NCBI RefSeq assembly: GCF_036373705.1
Contig: NC_089863.1
Coordinates: 21,567,619 to 21,631,618 of the forward strand
DNA length: 64,000 bases
Direction: 5' to 3'
From: Amia ocellicauda
Lineage: Eukaryota; Chordata; Actinopteri; Amiiformes; Amiidae
In this document: one piece after another, positions 12,640 through 40,199 of the stretch
Position numbering within the stretch: the stretch's first letter is position 1
Layout: each line of letters opens with the position of its first letter
Translations under genes and position numbers: made by a program
Notes under the pieces: generated by a model
Told to the model about the DNA's origin: nothing
Databases searched by the model: none
The model's input: the letters and a program-made list of their open reading frames with translations, nothing else

Positions 12640-13654
12640 CAATGTAACTATTCCTTAAAGATGGTCACTATGGACAAGTGAATCCAACATTTGAGAGATA
12701 CAAAAAAATAGTATATATTGATTTGATTTTAAAGCCTGTACAGTTGATTGGCTCTCTATGTAGCTGTAATGAAGATTGATGGGAGGGTGGGATTTTCTAT
12801 TTCTTATCTGTGATTGGCTAAACTAGAACATACAGACATTATGGTCACGTTCATCCTGTGCGGCTCCACCAATGGGATTGGTGGGATTCTGCAAATATGT
12901 GCGTATCTGTGGAAATAATACATACAAAGTAAATGAAAACACTGTTTAGTGTATAGTATGTGCAGTGCAATTAAACTACCACAAATCTACAACTGGTGTG
13001 TTAACCCACCTAAAAGCCGCTTCTGCGACACTAGCAATGACAGAAAGCCAGCTGTTGCTATTTATTCTGTATTCACTGCAACTCGAACGCACAGGTGTGT
13101 TTCTGAACACAGACCGACAGTCTGTGTTGAGTGTGGTTTGGAAACGTGGAAAAGTACATTGTTTAGTTAAGTATACCGTATAAATTAGATAGTCTAATAC
13201 ATTTTGGATTTTGCTGTTTTTACAGGAAAACATTGCCACAAGGTCATTAATGTTCAGGCATTTTCGTTGCAGCTAACATTGCTAAACTATTATTGAATGG
13301 AAACTAATACAAATTGAAAAACATTTTAGTCTGTCACTTACGGCTGTTATTGCAAAATATTCCTTTGTCAACAAATATTCACAACCTTTATAGTTACCAC
13401 TCTGACATGAGATGATTATTGCTGCTGTTATTATGCCATTTCCATACGTCTTCTAATAGGAAGGTATTTTTACACAGACTAATGTTTATTTAACAAACTT
13501 GTGTTAGATAAGAATTTTAAAATAAAGTTCACAACTTTTTCCAATTGCAAACATGTCACATTTTGAATGGGTCGGCGGGGGGACAGGCGATTATTTGAAT
13601 AGTCGTGGACAACAGCTGTGGAATTATCGATAATATTTGTCACGCACATCCCTA
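12640..13654 (+). mobile_element. hAT element relic with BED-finger transposase fragment
   Basis: The right end reads GACAAATATTATCG then CGTGACA-type sequence to CATCCCTA (inverse of TAGGGATGTGCG), and GAATAGTCG lies near both ends. The short frame at 12965-13183 reads STTGVLTHLK, like the C-terminal half of a BED zinc finger. A sister copy at 32905-34165 keeps a better version (THLKSKHP). The element is decayed and not functional. Confidence 0.6.
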
Positions 13655-13901
13655 GTTAGTGTATGTGTGAGAGTGCATATGTAATGTTAGTGAGTGTTTA
13701 GTGTGTGTGGTGTTGAAGTCTCTCTGAGCAGAGTCCACAGACTTGGTGAGTTGGCACTTTTTCCGCAATCATAAACACTGAGTGACTGACAGAGCTCAGC
13801 CAGGAACCTGACGCACAGGCAGTGTTTCAGCCAGCCAGCCAGGCAGGCAGGCAGGCAGGCAGTGTGTCAGTCATTGTGTCCTTCTGTCTGTCTGTCTCTC
13901 A

Positions 13902-13939
<38 letters not shown>

Positions 13940-13940
13940 G

Positions 13941-16527
13941 ATGTTGCAGGTTGTGTACGAGTGGTTCTGGTGGGACCGGCTCTGGCTGCCCTACAACCTG
14001 ACCTGGTCGGACCTGCAGGATCGCGATGGCCGCGTCTATGCCAAGGCCACCGACCTGTGGGTGACCCTGCCGCTCGCCCTGCTCTTCATGGTCATCCGCC
14101 AGCTGTTTGAGCGGTGAGTCTGGGGCCGTGGCAGCGCCCCCTGCGACCATGAGGGGAAGTGCGGCCTTGAAGTCTCTCTCTCTTGAAGACTTCTCTCTCT
14201 CTCTCTCTCAATGCTGATCCATGTCTGCCCCCCCCAGGTATTTGGCCACGCCCCTGGCCAGTTTGCTGGGGGTGCGAGAGACGGTGCGGCCCAGAGCCAA
14301 CCACAACCCCACACTGGAGAGCTTCTACAACAGCAGCGCCAAGCACCCCAAACAGGTCAGCCCTGACACACTCACCCATTCGTCCGCACACAAACACACG
14401 TAGACACACACACCCACACCAATCCATCCCTACTTAAACACACGCACCCCTTCCCCCACTTCACACACACACACACAACCTCTCCACACAAATGCACACA
14501 CCCTGCCCACAAAAACACACATACAAATCCCCCACTCCCCACTCACACACACACCCCTCCCCACTTAAACACACACCCAACCCCCCCACACACAAACACA
14601 CAGGTTTGGAAACCTTTAGACAAGCCGTTCTCTTCTAACAGAGTGATGTGGAGAGCTTGTCCAGGCAGACGGGCTGCTCTGTGCGTCAGGTCCAGCGCTG
14701 GTTCCGGCGCCGGAGGAACCAGGACCGGCCCAGCCTGCTCAAGAAGTTCCGGGAGGCCAGGTAGGCCAGCGCCACTCAGCGTAACGCACCGCCCACGACA
14801 TACCGGGTCACGGGACTGCACTGTACAACACTCCTGCCGCTCACAGCCACACGCCACCGCGGTGATACTGCATACACGGCACAGAAGGGACACAGCCATC
14901 AGAGCCACACATGTCCCACGAGCACATGCACCGCACTGCCGCACCACAGCAGCACAGCACAGGGTGCAGTGCAGTCCCACACACATCTGTGTTGTCAGTG
15001 GTCAGTGTGTAGTGCTTGTGTCAGTAGTGTCTGTCAGTACATGTACATCTGTCTGTATCTGTGTGTGTAAGTGTTTGATTCGAGTCAGTGAGTATGTGCA
15101 TGTCTGTGTCTGCGTGTGTCTGTGTGTGTTGTGACATTACCTCTGAAACAGTCTTTTGTTTGCTTGTGAACAACAGAGTCACTGTTCATTCAGCATTACA
15201 ATCTGGCTCCCTCCCTCCCTCCTCTGTCAAGGCAGTGTGTGTGTGTGTGTGTGTGAAACTGTGTCTGCAGTGTGTGTGTGTGTGTGTGTATGAGAGAAAC
15301 TGTGTGTCCACAGTGTGTGTTGAGACCGTGTGCTTCTCTTCCAGTTGGAGATTTACCTTTTACCTTCTTGCTTTCATTGCTGGCCTGGCGGCGCTGATCG
15401 ATGTGAGTATTCCTCTCCTCCCTCTCTCCCTCCCTCCCTCTATCCTCCTCTCCCTCCCCCTCTCAGCCTCTTGTTTCACTCTTCTCTGTGTCTCTACTGT
15501 ACCTCTTCCTCAGCCATCCTCTCCCTCCCTCTCATCCTCCGATTTTAATAAAATGAACAAAAAACAGAAATACAATCGTTCACAAGTTGTGCTGATATCT
15601 CTCTCTCTCTCTTTCTCTCTCGTGTGTTTCAGAAACCATGGTTTTATGACCTGAAGGAGGTTTGGAAAGGATTCCCCACTCTGGTTTGTTTATAATTATT
15701 ATTGCAAATACTTATTATTAGTAGTAGTGCTGTTATTTACGTGTTGATATCCATATTGTTAAATCTCCTTTTTCCCCTCCTCCACTCTTGCCACCCCTTC
15801 CCTCTCTCCTCGCCTCTCCAGACGATGCTGCCCTCTCAGTATTGGTATTATATGATTGAGCTGGGATTCTACTGGTCTCTGCTGTTCAGTGTGGCATCTG
15901 ACGTCAAGAGGAAAGTGAGTCTTGATCCCCCCCTTCGGTGTGTGTGTGTGTGTGTCAGTAAACAGGAAAAAAGTATCTGATCAAGAGTTTTAACCACTTT
16001 CTCTCTCTGTCTATCTCCCTCTCTCTCTCTCTCTCAGGACTTTAATGAGCAGATCGTCCACCATGTTGCCACTATAATCCTGATCAGTTTCTCTTGGTGT
16101 GTGAATTACATCCGTGCCGGCACTCTCATCATGTTTGTGCACGACTCCTCGGACTACCTGCTGGAGGTACGGACACACTGACGCACTGACCGATTGACGG
16201 AAAGCACGCACTGATGGACTAATGCAATGACTGACGCACTGACCGTCTCCCTCTCTCTCAGTCTGCAAAGATGTTCAACTACGCCGGCTGGAAGAACACC
16301 TGTAATGCCATCTTCATCGTCTTCGCCGCCATCTTCATCTTCACACGCCTGGTCATCTTCCCCTTCTGGTGAGACGCGCACAACACCAGACACAAGACAC
16401 CGCTCGCACAACACAAACACACACAAAACACACTACATACCCTGTACACATTGACGCACACTGCACGCACTACACACTGTACACCCCTCTCCCGGACACT
16501 GTACTGTACATGGGTGTCAGTGTGTAT

Positions 16528-16562
<35 letters not shown>

Positions 16563-19500
16563 GATACTGTACTGTACGTGGGTGTACCCAGTCCAGCTGT
16601 ACCCGCCCTTCTTCGGGTACTACTTCTTCAACGGGCTGCTGCTGGTGCTGCAGGGGCTGCATGTGTTCTGGGCCGTCCTCATCCTGCGCATGGCCGCCAA
16701 GTTCCTCACCGGCAAGGTACCGGAGAGGGGGAGGAGACGGGCAGAGGGGTGGACGGGGTAGAAATGGGAAGGGGAGGGATAGAGGGAGGAGATCAGAGGT
16801 GGAGGAGCGATAGAGGGAGAAGGGGGAGGAGATTGTAGGGGGAGAGGGAGGGGCAGATGGGTCTAGTGCAGGGGTCTCAAACTCAGTTCCTGGAGGGCTG
16901 TGTGTATGATGCTGGTTTTTGTTCCAACAGAGTCCTCAATTACTTAATTGGTCTAATTGTTTAATTGGCTAGATACATTTCAACACCTATCCAGGCCTCG
17001 GGATATTTTATAAGCAACTGTACCTTGAATCAAATGCACTTTTAGACCATCAACTGTAAAATACCTTGCAATATATTTTTTAAATGTATCAAACTAGAAT
17101 GCTAAATTTCCTGGAGAAACTCTATCTGCATGTGACAGTATGTTTGAGTAGAGTACGCAGTATGTTTCACTGTACATGTAGCACTGTAGGAAGTACAAGA
17201 TACTACAGTATACTATAGTCAGATGTGGGTTTAGAGATTTTGTGGCCCTAGGCTATGCACAGTTTGAGGCCCCTCTTCACACAGAAAAAATAAACAAAAT
17301 GCAGGTGACCTGAGGCTGGGCACACAGTGAATGCCAGTGTAAAGGCAATTAATGGTACTGATGTTACAGTGGTGAGAGCCTATAGCCTACTGGTAGACCA
17401 ATGTAAACGGCACGAAAGACACCACCATAAATAATTTATAAACAGTACAGGCTGTGCTGTGGCACTGTACCATACTTTAAGGTGGCATCAGCCAATACAA
17501 GGCAAGAGCACTGTAACGGTATTAGGTCATTACAGAAGTAAGCCACGCAGAACTGCAGAAGTGTGTGCTACACAAACGCGGCAATACATCTAAAAATTGA
17601 GACTGTTGTGAGGTTGATGTAAAGCATTCAAAATATCCAACTTACCGATGATGTCATATTAGTGGATCTTTTTCCTGCTTTTCTTTGAAGCAAACTCACT
17701 GATTGATAAGGGTGACGTCCCTCTGACGCAGCAGATCCTGTTCAACAGACATCAGAGTCTGTGGTTCAGCCACAGTTCACCCACTGAGGTCCTGAGTTTG
17801 TTTGATCAATCCCAGCTTGAAAAAGACTCTCACCTCTTGCATTTGTGGCAGATAAAGTCAAATCTATTCTGAAAGCAATATCCACATGAGGGAAAACAGT
17901 ATGACATCCCTTATCCTTAAATGAACATATTCCGTGGTGACTGGGCAGTGCACAAACTGAAGGAGTTCCTCAGGAAAACAGTGGATTTTACTAATGTTTC
18001 ACGGTCTCACAATGAAGATCTTACAGTCGATCGCTGCTTCCACATCGTTTCCAAACAAAGTATTACTTCCTCCCGGCTTTTTCTTTAAAATAATTCTGAC
18101 CTGTCAAAGGCTCTCTGGACTGTCACTCAGCTTAGTCCCGCCCTCAAGCAGAGGTACATGAGTCAATCAGTGAAGCGAAGTTTTGGAACAGAACTGCTAC
18201 AGGGGGCAGAACGTATCTGATGCGTCTGATTGGTTACTTGCCTTTAGGAGGCGGGACATACATGACATGAGTTTTGACAGGTTTGTAATCTTGGAGACGG
18301 CTCTGCCCCACGTCTTGTCATCCTGTGCGGTTGCACACACTCGCTCAATAGGCGAGCCGGCCCTGCCCACTCATTTTTGTAGACCCACGCAAGGTCAAAC
18401 TTAGAAAAGACAGCATTGCCAGACATTTTCAACTAGGACTTGATAGTAATAATTTATGGCACAATAGGTGTGGGTTTATTTTCAGGAAAAAAGCTCAGAG
18501 AAACGTAATTACTAAACAACCAACATTATAATTAACATTTGTACTTCCCTTGCTGAGGCCCCCTGGTGGAGAGAGGCCCTAGGCTGCAGCCTTCATGGCC
18601 TGTGTGGTTAACATGGGCCAGACTGTAGTATAAAAGTGTAATATGGTATAAAATTGTATTACAGTATTTGTTGTAGTCTAGTATAATGTATTACTTTGTA
18701 TTATTGTTATTACTATAGTATACAACAGTGTACCATAGTGTTTGTTGAACTGTAGTACATTACATGGTACTACAGTATTCAATAGTCTACTATAGTATAA
18801 AAATGTGCTATAGTATATCACAGGCTACTACAGTATATGGTACTATAATAGTATATTATGGTTTAAATCAGTGTACTACAGTATGTGTTGTAGGTTGTAG
18901 TAGTGAATCATATGGAATAATATTAATCGCTACTAAACCTCTATATATATGAATTTAATGTACTATAATTATTATTAGTAGTAGATGTGGTAGAAGCATT
19001 ATCATCATCTGGCATTATAAGGGGAAAATGTATGGTAAATACTTTCTTAAAAGCATGTATAAATCATGGTCAAATCATACACAATACGCTATATTAGGCC
19101 AATAGGGAATGATCTGAGGTATGTATGGAATTTTTTCTGACATTTTCTAGCGCACAGTTGTGATAAGTGAATAATATGGTGCTAAATAATTGCAACTAAA
19201 GTCCTGTATATACAAATTTAATGTAGTATAGTTATTAGTAGTAGAAGAGGTATAAGTATTATACCCGGCCCTCAAGGAATTGAGGTTGAGACCCCTGGTA
19301 TAGTGAGAGATGAGAGTAGAGAGAAGGAGGAGATCAGGGGGAGGAGGGATGGAGGATATGGGTCTAGTGAGAGATGAGAGTGGAGAGGGGGAAGGACACT
19401 TTTTCGATTTTTGATTTCTTAACACTTTCCTCTCTTCCCCCCCTTTCCGTCAGTTCGTGGAGGATGAGAGGAGCGACAGGGAGGAGACTGACAACTCGGA

Positions 19501-19654
19501 GGAGGAGGAGGAAGTCAAGAAAGAGCGCCTGGGCGTGGAGGGGGAGGGTGTGGGAGCGGGAGCGGTCAGCAGGGGGCAGAAGGGGCCCAAAAACGGGCCC
19601 ATGAGGAACGGACATCCGTCCTACAACAACAACCACCATCGCAAGACTGAATAG
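13941..19654 (+). CDS. CERS2: Ceramide synthase 2
   Basis: ER membrane enzyme that N-acylates sphinganine with very-long-chain (C20-C26) acyl-CoA to give dihydroceramide. Coding exons: 13941-14113, 14238-14355, 14642-14760, 15345-15402, 15633-15683, 15822-15914, 16038-16166, 16262-16368, 16563-16716, 19454-19654. Total is 400 aa against 380 in human. The start [17 protein letters not shown] lies two bases after the acceptor and matches the known N-terminus. The glycosylation site N19-L-T is kept. Residues about 67-130 form the Hox-like domain ([20 protein letters not shown]). The TLC domain follows, with the catalytic Lag1 motif [13 protein letters not shown] in exon 7 (16038-16166). The acidic tail starts EDERSDREE and ends [15 protein letters not shown]. 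The start of exon 7 is good to about two bases. Identity is certain at family level, and CERS2 is preferred over CERS3/4 by overall match and by its place next to SETDB1. Confidence 0.97.
16869..19297. mobile_element. hAT-like transposon in CERS2 last intron (2.4 kb)
   Basis: The ends CAGGGGTCTCAAACTCA (16869) and TGAGGTTGAGACCCCTG (ending 19297) are near-perfect inverted repeats. The flanks GTCTAGTG (16861-16868) and GTATAGTG (19298-19305) agree at 7 of 8 positions, as expected for a hAT duplication. No transposase frame survives. A block at about 17220-18610, bounded by GGCCCTAGGCT at both edges, is less A/T-rich and may be a second element nested inside. Confidence 0.8.
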
Positions 19655-20501
19655 GAGCGGCGGCCGAGCAGAAGCCGACCACACGCCAACCACATGCCTG
19701 GCCACACGCAACACCACAGGGCTGGGAGCGGAGAGAGGGAAAGAGAGAGGGAGGGAATGGGGTTGTTGTGGGCGCTGAGGACAGTGTTACTGCAGCCGCT
19801 GCCTGAGAAAGAGAGAGGGAGGAAGAGGAAGGGGTTAATTATACTGGCCCAGTGGGGGGGAGGGAGGGAGAGAGAGAGAGAGGGATGGATGGATGGATGG
19901 ATGGAGAGAACAGGAGGAGGGACGGAGGCGTGTGAGAAGTGTGGTGTGATGGAAACCTGATTAGGCCGAAAGATTTTTATTCATGAGGATATGACTGACT
20001 GGAGAAACAGATACACAATCTCTGTCATACACATTCACACACACACACACACACACACATTCACACAAACATGCACGCATGCCCGCAAGCACTCGCACTC
20101 TCCTGCACATACAAAAGTCACATGTGCAAACCGTCACCCGGAAGGCGAGAGTCGGGTCGTAATCCATGTAGGTCGAGGAATGGCTCCCTGGCTGGTGGGT
20201 CTGTGTTTAGTATTTTAATTTCTGTAGTGTTATTTTATTTAATTTAGCAGCGGAGTGCGTGTGCGTGTGTGTGTGCGTGTGCTGGCCCAGGCCTGGAGCG
20301 AAACTAGTGCCATGCAGGGTAGTGCAGTCCAGACAACGGCTTGCTCTCCGCCCCCTCCTCCTATCCGCAGTGCCTCCATGTGTCTTGTGCAATAGATCTG
20401 TGGGATGTTTTTATTTTTGTTTTTGTTCTATTTTTTTTTTTCATTTTTAATCAAGTGCCTTAACAAAGCTGCCCTCTGCCTCTCCCTCTTCATTCATTCC
20501 T

Positions 20502-20504
<3 letters not shown>

Positions 20505-20560
<56 letters not shown>
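20505..20560. repeat. (CT)n microsatellite
   Basis: A pure CT run of about 55 bases in the putative CERS2 3' UTR. Confidence 0.95.
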
Positions 20561-20563
<3 letters not shown>

Positions 20564-21630
20564 GAGGGAGGGGGTGGGAGTTTGACGCACAGTCCTACAA
20601 ACCCCCCCCCACCCCCCCTTAAGTTGTATGAATAGCGTTTGATCGAGTTGAGCACAGGCTGTTACACAAGTCACTAATCGACTTACTCTTTGTCGAGCAG
20701 AATGTTTGTGTTGGGTTGTGAGGGAGGGGGTGGGGGGGGGTGTAGAGGGAGGCAAAAGTTTGACAGAGACCCCCAATCTGCAACCCGGCCCCCCCACCCC
20801 ACCCCGCCGCACCGATCACCGTCAGTATTCACAAGCTAAAGGATTGCAATTTACCAATACTCCTGATCGTATGTAATAACCGTTGTTGCTTTATTATGTT
20901 CAGATTTTTATGTTTTTTGTTTTGTTCGTGTAGGCTTTGTGACAGTTGTGTGTCAGGCGCGGTGCTCAATGCACAACGGACCTGGAGCCCCGGGAGCGGG
21001 CCGGGGGAGGGGGAGGACACTTTGTTCTCGGACTTCAGGTGGCTTAAAAAAACACCCCGTACAGGACCGATCAAATGCCCCCGGCTGGCTCTCCCTCTCC
21101 CCTTGAGTGGTTTTCATTTAATTCCCCCCCCACTGTAAAAAAGAAAAGAAAAGCCAAAGAGAAGAGTTGTGGGGTGGGAGGGGACTGGCAGGAGTGATGC
21201 TCCAGTTCAGGGGAGCTGAGGGAGAGGGAGGAGGTTGGCAGAGAGCTGAGGAAATGAACTGGGACTAATTGACCAGTAATTGGAGAATGGAGCTCGTTAA
21301 GAACTGCTGGGGTCACTCAGTAATACACTGGTGCCTGAGAGCTGTACCCCTGGACCAGGCCTATCCCTAGAGAGAGAGAGACTCCTGCAGGTGCTAGGGG
21401 TTCCTCCCTACACACCTGAACACTGTGCCCTGGCGCCCTCTGTGTGCAGTACACAGGATCAATCCACTGATCACATCCCTTTGGTGTCAATCAGAGGGCT
21501 GCCTTAACTCCTCTCTCTCACTCTCTCTCTCTCTCCTCATGGCCACGACTGACCTCCTCCCTCCTTCCAGACGATGAAAGCTAACCCTTTCGTTTATTTT
21601 TTGTAATTTTTATGCTAATGAAAATAATTC

Positions 21631-21636
21631 AATACA
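21631..21636 (+). terminator. CERS2: Possible CERS2 poly(A) signal (AATACA)
   Basis: A one-base variant of AATAAA with a GT-rich element 20-45 bases downstream. No canonical AATAAA was seen between the CERS2 stop and this point. Confidence 0.35.
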
Positions 21637-21660
21637 GATGGTGTCACGTGTCTTCCTTGG

Positions 21661-24415
21661 ATTGTGTGTGCTTCTGTGCATGCATGAGTGGTACTGGTGT
21701 GTGTGTGTGTGTGAGGGGTACAAGTATGTGTGTGAGTGAGTGGTACACGTGTGTGAGAGAGAGAGAGAGGGGTACAAGTGTGTGAGCAAGTGGTATTGAA
21801 GAGCTGCAGACAATGTGAAATGTATCTAGAACTATTAAATTTAGTTATTCGGTTCCTCCTGTCGACCCCTGCGCTGAAATAACATGAATTAATGAATGCC
21901 TGGTGGCCAGAATACAATACAAGTTCAAAGATCAATTCCCATCCCCTGATATGTGCTTCATCCCTCTTCTATCCTCCTCAGAGTCCATTGGAGTGACACT
22001 GCGTGTTCAGCTCCTACTTTCTCCTTAAGGTGCATATCAGTATATCTGTGTAAGTGCTTAATATGAGTATGTACGGCGGTTGTGTTGACAGGTGCGATTG
22101 TGGGTGTATATTACAATCCAGCATCTATCCGGCAGACCAGAGCATAGGCGACACGTTGGATAAGATTCATGTGAGACAATGGACAGACGGAAATAGATAC
22201 AAATGTGAATAGAGATGAACAAAACACAAACGGAGAGTTCAGCAGCAGGCATTTGACTAACAGTCCACGAACTGACGAGAGCCGATCCTCCGTCCCATTC
22301 CCAGACACTATTTTCTAGGGCAGTTACTTTGTTCCCATGTCCACCTCGTATTGTCCTGCTTTTATTTCAGTCTTGTATCCTGCAAGGTTTTGTGAAGATC
22401 CTTCATCATGTTTTCTAGCAACTGTGCTAGAGCGACAGGGGTGTTGTCAGTGAGCAACTGTCCCTGCCACCATGGTGCAGCACCATGCCGGTGACAATTC
22501 TGCCTGCTATGCTTGGGTCCCCCAGGACCATAGTGTCAGGTACCTGTAGACATAATGGGCTTGGTAAGGCAGGTTAAAGGTCCGTACCTAAAAAGGGGTA
22601 AAGGAGTTAGGACGCACCGCTGTGTGCTGGACATCTGGACAGCCTCCATAGCGTCCCTCAAAGGTGTGACTGTGATGATAGTTGTGGATGTATCGATTAT
22701 TGCACATCACAATATTTTATCATACTACTTGCCTTGCGTTACCAGTACTCGTATTTTTTTTGATTTCCCCTATGCTCCCTTTCCCCTGGCCCTTGACTGT
22801 GACCTGACACTCAGCGCACTCAGCTTTTACAATCCAGGATGTAAGACCTCATATATTGTATACACTTGTGTAAATTGGAAATTGAAAAATGTATTATGCT
22901 TTGAATTGCACTGTATTATGTAAATTTGAATTTGTAATGTTTTATACCTTGTACTGCACTGTATTTGTGCACTTTGTATTGTGCTTATATTTTGTAAGTC
23001 GCCCTGGATAAGGTCGTCTGCTAAGAAATAAATAATAATAGTAATAATAATTAGTTAGAAATGTTAGAGAAGAGTCAGCAGCAGTAAAGAAAGGAGTTGT
23101 ACCCATATGAATATCCAACATGTCATCCTTCAACATATTCAACAAATCTCCATGTCACATGCCTGTCCATCAGATGTGGATTGTGTAATATTGTCAGTTA
23201 TATCTGATTCTAAGAATTAATCTAAGTAATTTTGGAAAGCATCACCTGTCTTTTAAGTAGCGGTGAGTGCATGAGAAAGGCCTTGCACAGAGTGACTTAA
23301 TCCTGAAGTTGTCTGTGATTTTACCCATTGCTCGAATCCCCTGTCCGCTGCTGCATTAATGGAGTAGATGGTTGAACTGGCCCTACCAAAAAGACCACCA
23401 ATATCACCCAGCAGGCTTCTTTGGGCCAGATGCTTAATCTGGCGTGGCCATTACATGAAGTATATGCTTTTACAAAGAGGACCCACGGGGGTTAACTGAA
23501 GAAAAATGCAGTTTTTATTTATTATTGGGCTGAAGTCCTGGCTAATAGGGTTTTCAAGCACTAAAATACAATGTGATATATAATATCAGTGTATAATAAT
23601 ATACAACCTGTAACAATTTTGTTTGTATAGTACATTTTCTTTTGATAACTTTTATTAACTAGTGTTAAGAATATCATTAGGAAAACTGACAGTGGAAATG
23701 GTCTCTTACAGAGTTTAGGTTTATTAAGAAACATTTCTCTGAATCGTAAGTGTTGTTCCCAAGTTAAATTCAACTTGAGTTTTGAGTCTCGACAATCAAG
23801 GACCACGGGGACTCGGACTATAAGTCTGCCACAGCTACTACAGCTGCTGCCATCTTTCCCTTATTTTGTATTGCGCTGACCTCAGCAGCCCACCAATTTC
23901 CATTGCCCGAGCCCAGGGCATCCTTTATTGCCGTCCTAAACCTATTGTATTTATCACTGAAATCCCCTTCGGACACTCCCTCAGGCCATGAACCATTTCT
24001 AAACGCTACATTAATACCTACTCATGTGTTATTTGGGCATTTGGCTTTCACTAGAATATGTACATCTTTTAAGTGCATTACACTTAAGATAAGATAAGAT
24101 AAGAGAACTATATTTGAAATGATAGAACAAATCTATACTGTTGAGAGACTCTTTGGACCTGCATGGCAAAGGCTAACAGAGAAACAGTCTGCTTTAAAAC
24201 TCTAGGAATGTGAAATGTATCTAGAAATATTAAATTTAGTTCTTCAGGTACACATGTATGAGTGCGAGAGGGATACACGTGTGTGTGCGAGAGAGAGAGA
24301 GGGGTACAGGCGTGTGTGTGTGCGTGTGAGAGAGAGAGGGGTACAGGCGTGTGTGTGTGCGTGCGCATGTGTGTCGGTTTCAATTAACAAGACAGTCGAC
24401 ACGCTTTGCAAATAA
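21661..24415. other. Intergenic DNA between the convergent CERS2 and SETDB1 3' ends
   Basis: No gene found. The stretch contains GT/GA-rich runs (21665-21790 and 24255-24370, related to each other: both carry GGTACA with GTGTGTGAGAGAG-type blocks, and both adjoin a GTGAAATGTATCTAGAA sequence), a LINE/SINE tail (22700-23045) and a short GATAA run (24090-24108). Confidence 0.6.
22700..23050 (+). mobile_element. LINE/SINE 3' tail (GTCGCCCTGGATAAGG type)
   Basis: The sequence TTGTAAGTCGCCCTGGATAA at about 22995 continues into TCTGCTAAG and an AAT-type run. This is the widespread fish L2-clade LINE tail that tRNA-derived SINEs also use. The 5' boundary is unclear. A diverged relative sits at 63225-63385. 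Confidence 0.7.
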
Positions 24416-24429
24416 GGAAAAACAAAGTA

Positions 24430-24435
24430 TTTATT
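24430..24435 (-). terminator. SETDB1: SETDB1 poly(A) signal (AATAAA on minus strand)
   Basis: TTTATT on the plus strand, so AATAAA on the transcribed strand, about 160 bases past the SETDB1 stop at 24593. Placement and short spacing fit a compact 3' UTR. Confidence 0.55.
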
Positions 24436-24592
24436 TGCAGAACAATAACATCAACATCAACACTGGGGGGGGGGTACGGGACCGAGAGCAGTGCGGCGGA
24501 GCACTGAACATGCTATTGTGCGCCCACCCTTGTTTCTCAGTCAGTGTGCATCAGTGTGTGTGTGCATGCGTGTGTGAGAGAGAGTCGGCGTG

Positions 24593-38904
<14,312 letters not shown>

Positions 38905-38906
38905 CC

Positions 38907-40165
38907 CTGAGAGCGAGGAATGCAGGGAGATCATCATACACAATGACCAGGGACAATCTGCACAGCTATTTAAATATTAACTTGTGTTGTTCTGTTCTCT
39001 TCACTGTGTCTGTCAATGCTAATAAAGTTTATTTTGAATTGAAGTCAAAGTGAACAGAACAACGTAGCTTACTAACAACAGTGAGAGAGAGACACGCTGG
39101 TTTGTTCTTCACCACAAAAGAACAGGGTGAACCACAGAAACATATACTGGAGAACTGCGTGAGAGTTACAGATTATTAAACTATACAAGAAACCATGCTT
39201 AATATTATCATTATTATTAATAATAATAATAGGGGGGTTGTGCCGTAAACCTTCGCCAAACAATGGAGGCAGTGTAGCTGCGTCAATCGCGATCGGAAAT
39301 GTAGTCTTTTTACGGCGGCTGACTCTCACGGTTTGCTACACAATAACCAGCAGACATGAAACACAAAATACACCTGCAAGGGTTTCACTGGTCCATTAAA
39401 CGTCCGTGTCGTGGGATGCAAGAATAATGAAAAACGACACTTTTATCCCGAAATGCGGGGTCGGTCAAGGGTTTAGGGAACTCCAGCTCCCAGCAGCCCT
39501 TGCGACTCGCAGCCTGGGCGCATGACTGTGACGCCGGCTGCGCGTTAATTCAAAATAACTCGTCGCTTCATATTGTAACTCCGTTTTAAACGTGTTTTTG
39601 TTCAGTAAATCCCATAAAAGTCTGTAAACGCGTCGCTTTCCGAGAAAAAGCATTGAGCTGCAGGTCTTTCTATGGACACGTGAACGTTGTAAACACAAAA
39701 AAGTGTCCAACCTACCTGGGAACAACAAACGAGAGATTCGTGGATTTTAATATTTCCCTCTGGGTCCGGGTCGCTTCAGATTTGGACCATATGCAGACCA
39801 ATTCCTTCCTCACTGTGGCGGGGGAAACAATTCCTAGTTTAAAAGCCTTTAATAATATATTTAACGATAGTCATTCTCCTTCCCCAGGCATCCCTGCAGT
39901 GGTAGGCAAGTCCAGAGGGGGACAACGCCCACTTACAACACTGCGCCAATCCTCATCCTGCAGCGGTTTGAGTGACATCCCCCCGGGCCAATAGCTTCTG
40001 CTGGATGGACAACAGCGGCAATCTCGTCTTCTGCCGTTAACCAATCCGCTGCGGGAACAGGGTGAGTGATGGCTGCGCTGGCCAATGGGTGCAGATGGGG
40101 GGGGGGGTTCGGGCGGGAGTTGGTCGTCTGTGTGCGCGGAGATAAATATAAATACGGGACGGTGT
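38907..40165 (-). promoter_or_regulatory. SETDB1: SETDB1 5' region and probable promoter
   Basis: The coding exon starts at an acceptor (38907), so a 5' UTR exon lies above it. Donor candidates on the minus strand are CCCAG with GTAGGT at 39715 and TGTT with GTAAGT at 39936. Four CCAAT boxes on the plus strand (39946, 39988, 40041, 40082) and a CpG-richer context at 39880-40150 suggest an NF-Y-type, TATA-less promoter. The start site was not placed, and a bidirectional function cannot be excluded. Confidence 0.5.
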
Positions 40166-40199
40166 ATTGTGCTGTAATAATAAGGTGATCTTCCCCTAC

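Larger units (their letters stand above)
4568..13938. other. Large first intron of CERS2, no coding exon seen
   Basis: About 9.4 kb without any exon I could support. The left half (4600-8450) holds CA, GA/CT and AAT microsatellites and two copies of the TTTATTGTCATGAC-type dispersed repeat. The right half (8473-13654) is almost completely made of DNA-transposon relics, listed separately. The intron ends in a (CT)n tract and CAG at 13938. Confidence 0.7.
19655..21660 (+). other. CERS2: CERS2 3' UTR and immediate downstream DNA
   Basis: No coding potential. The stretch holds GGAT repeats at about 19884, CA tracts (20037-20060), a (CT)n run (20505-20560) and poly-C/G patches. An AATACA variant signal at 21631-21636, followed by GTGTC and TTGGATTGTGTGTG, is the best cleavage-site candidate. 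The transcript end is not certain. Confidence 0.45.
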
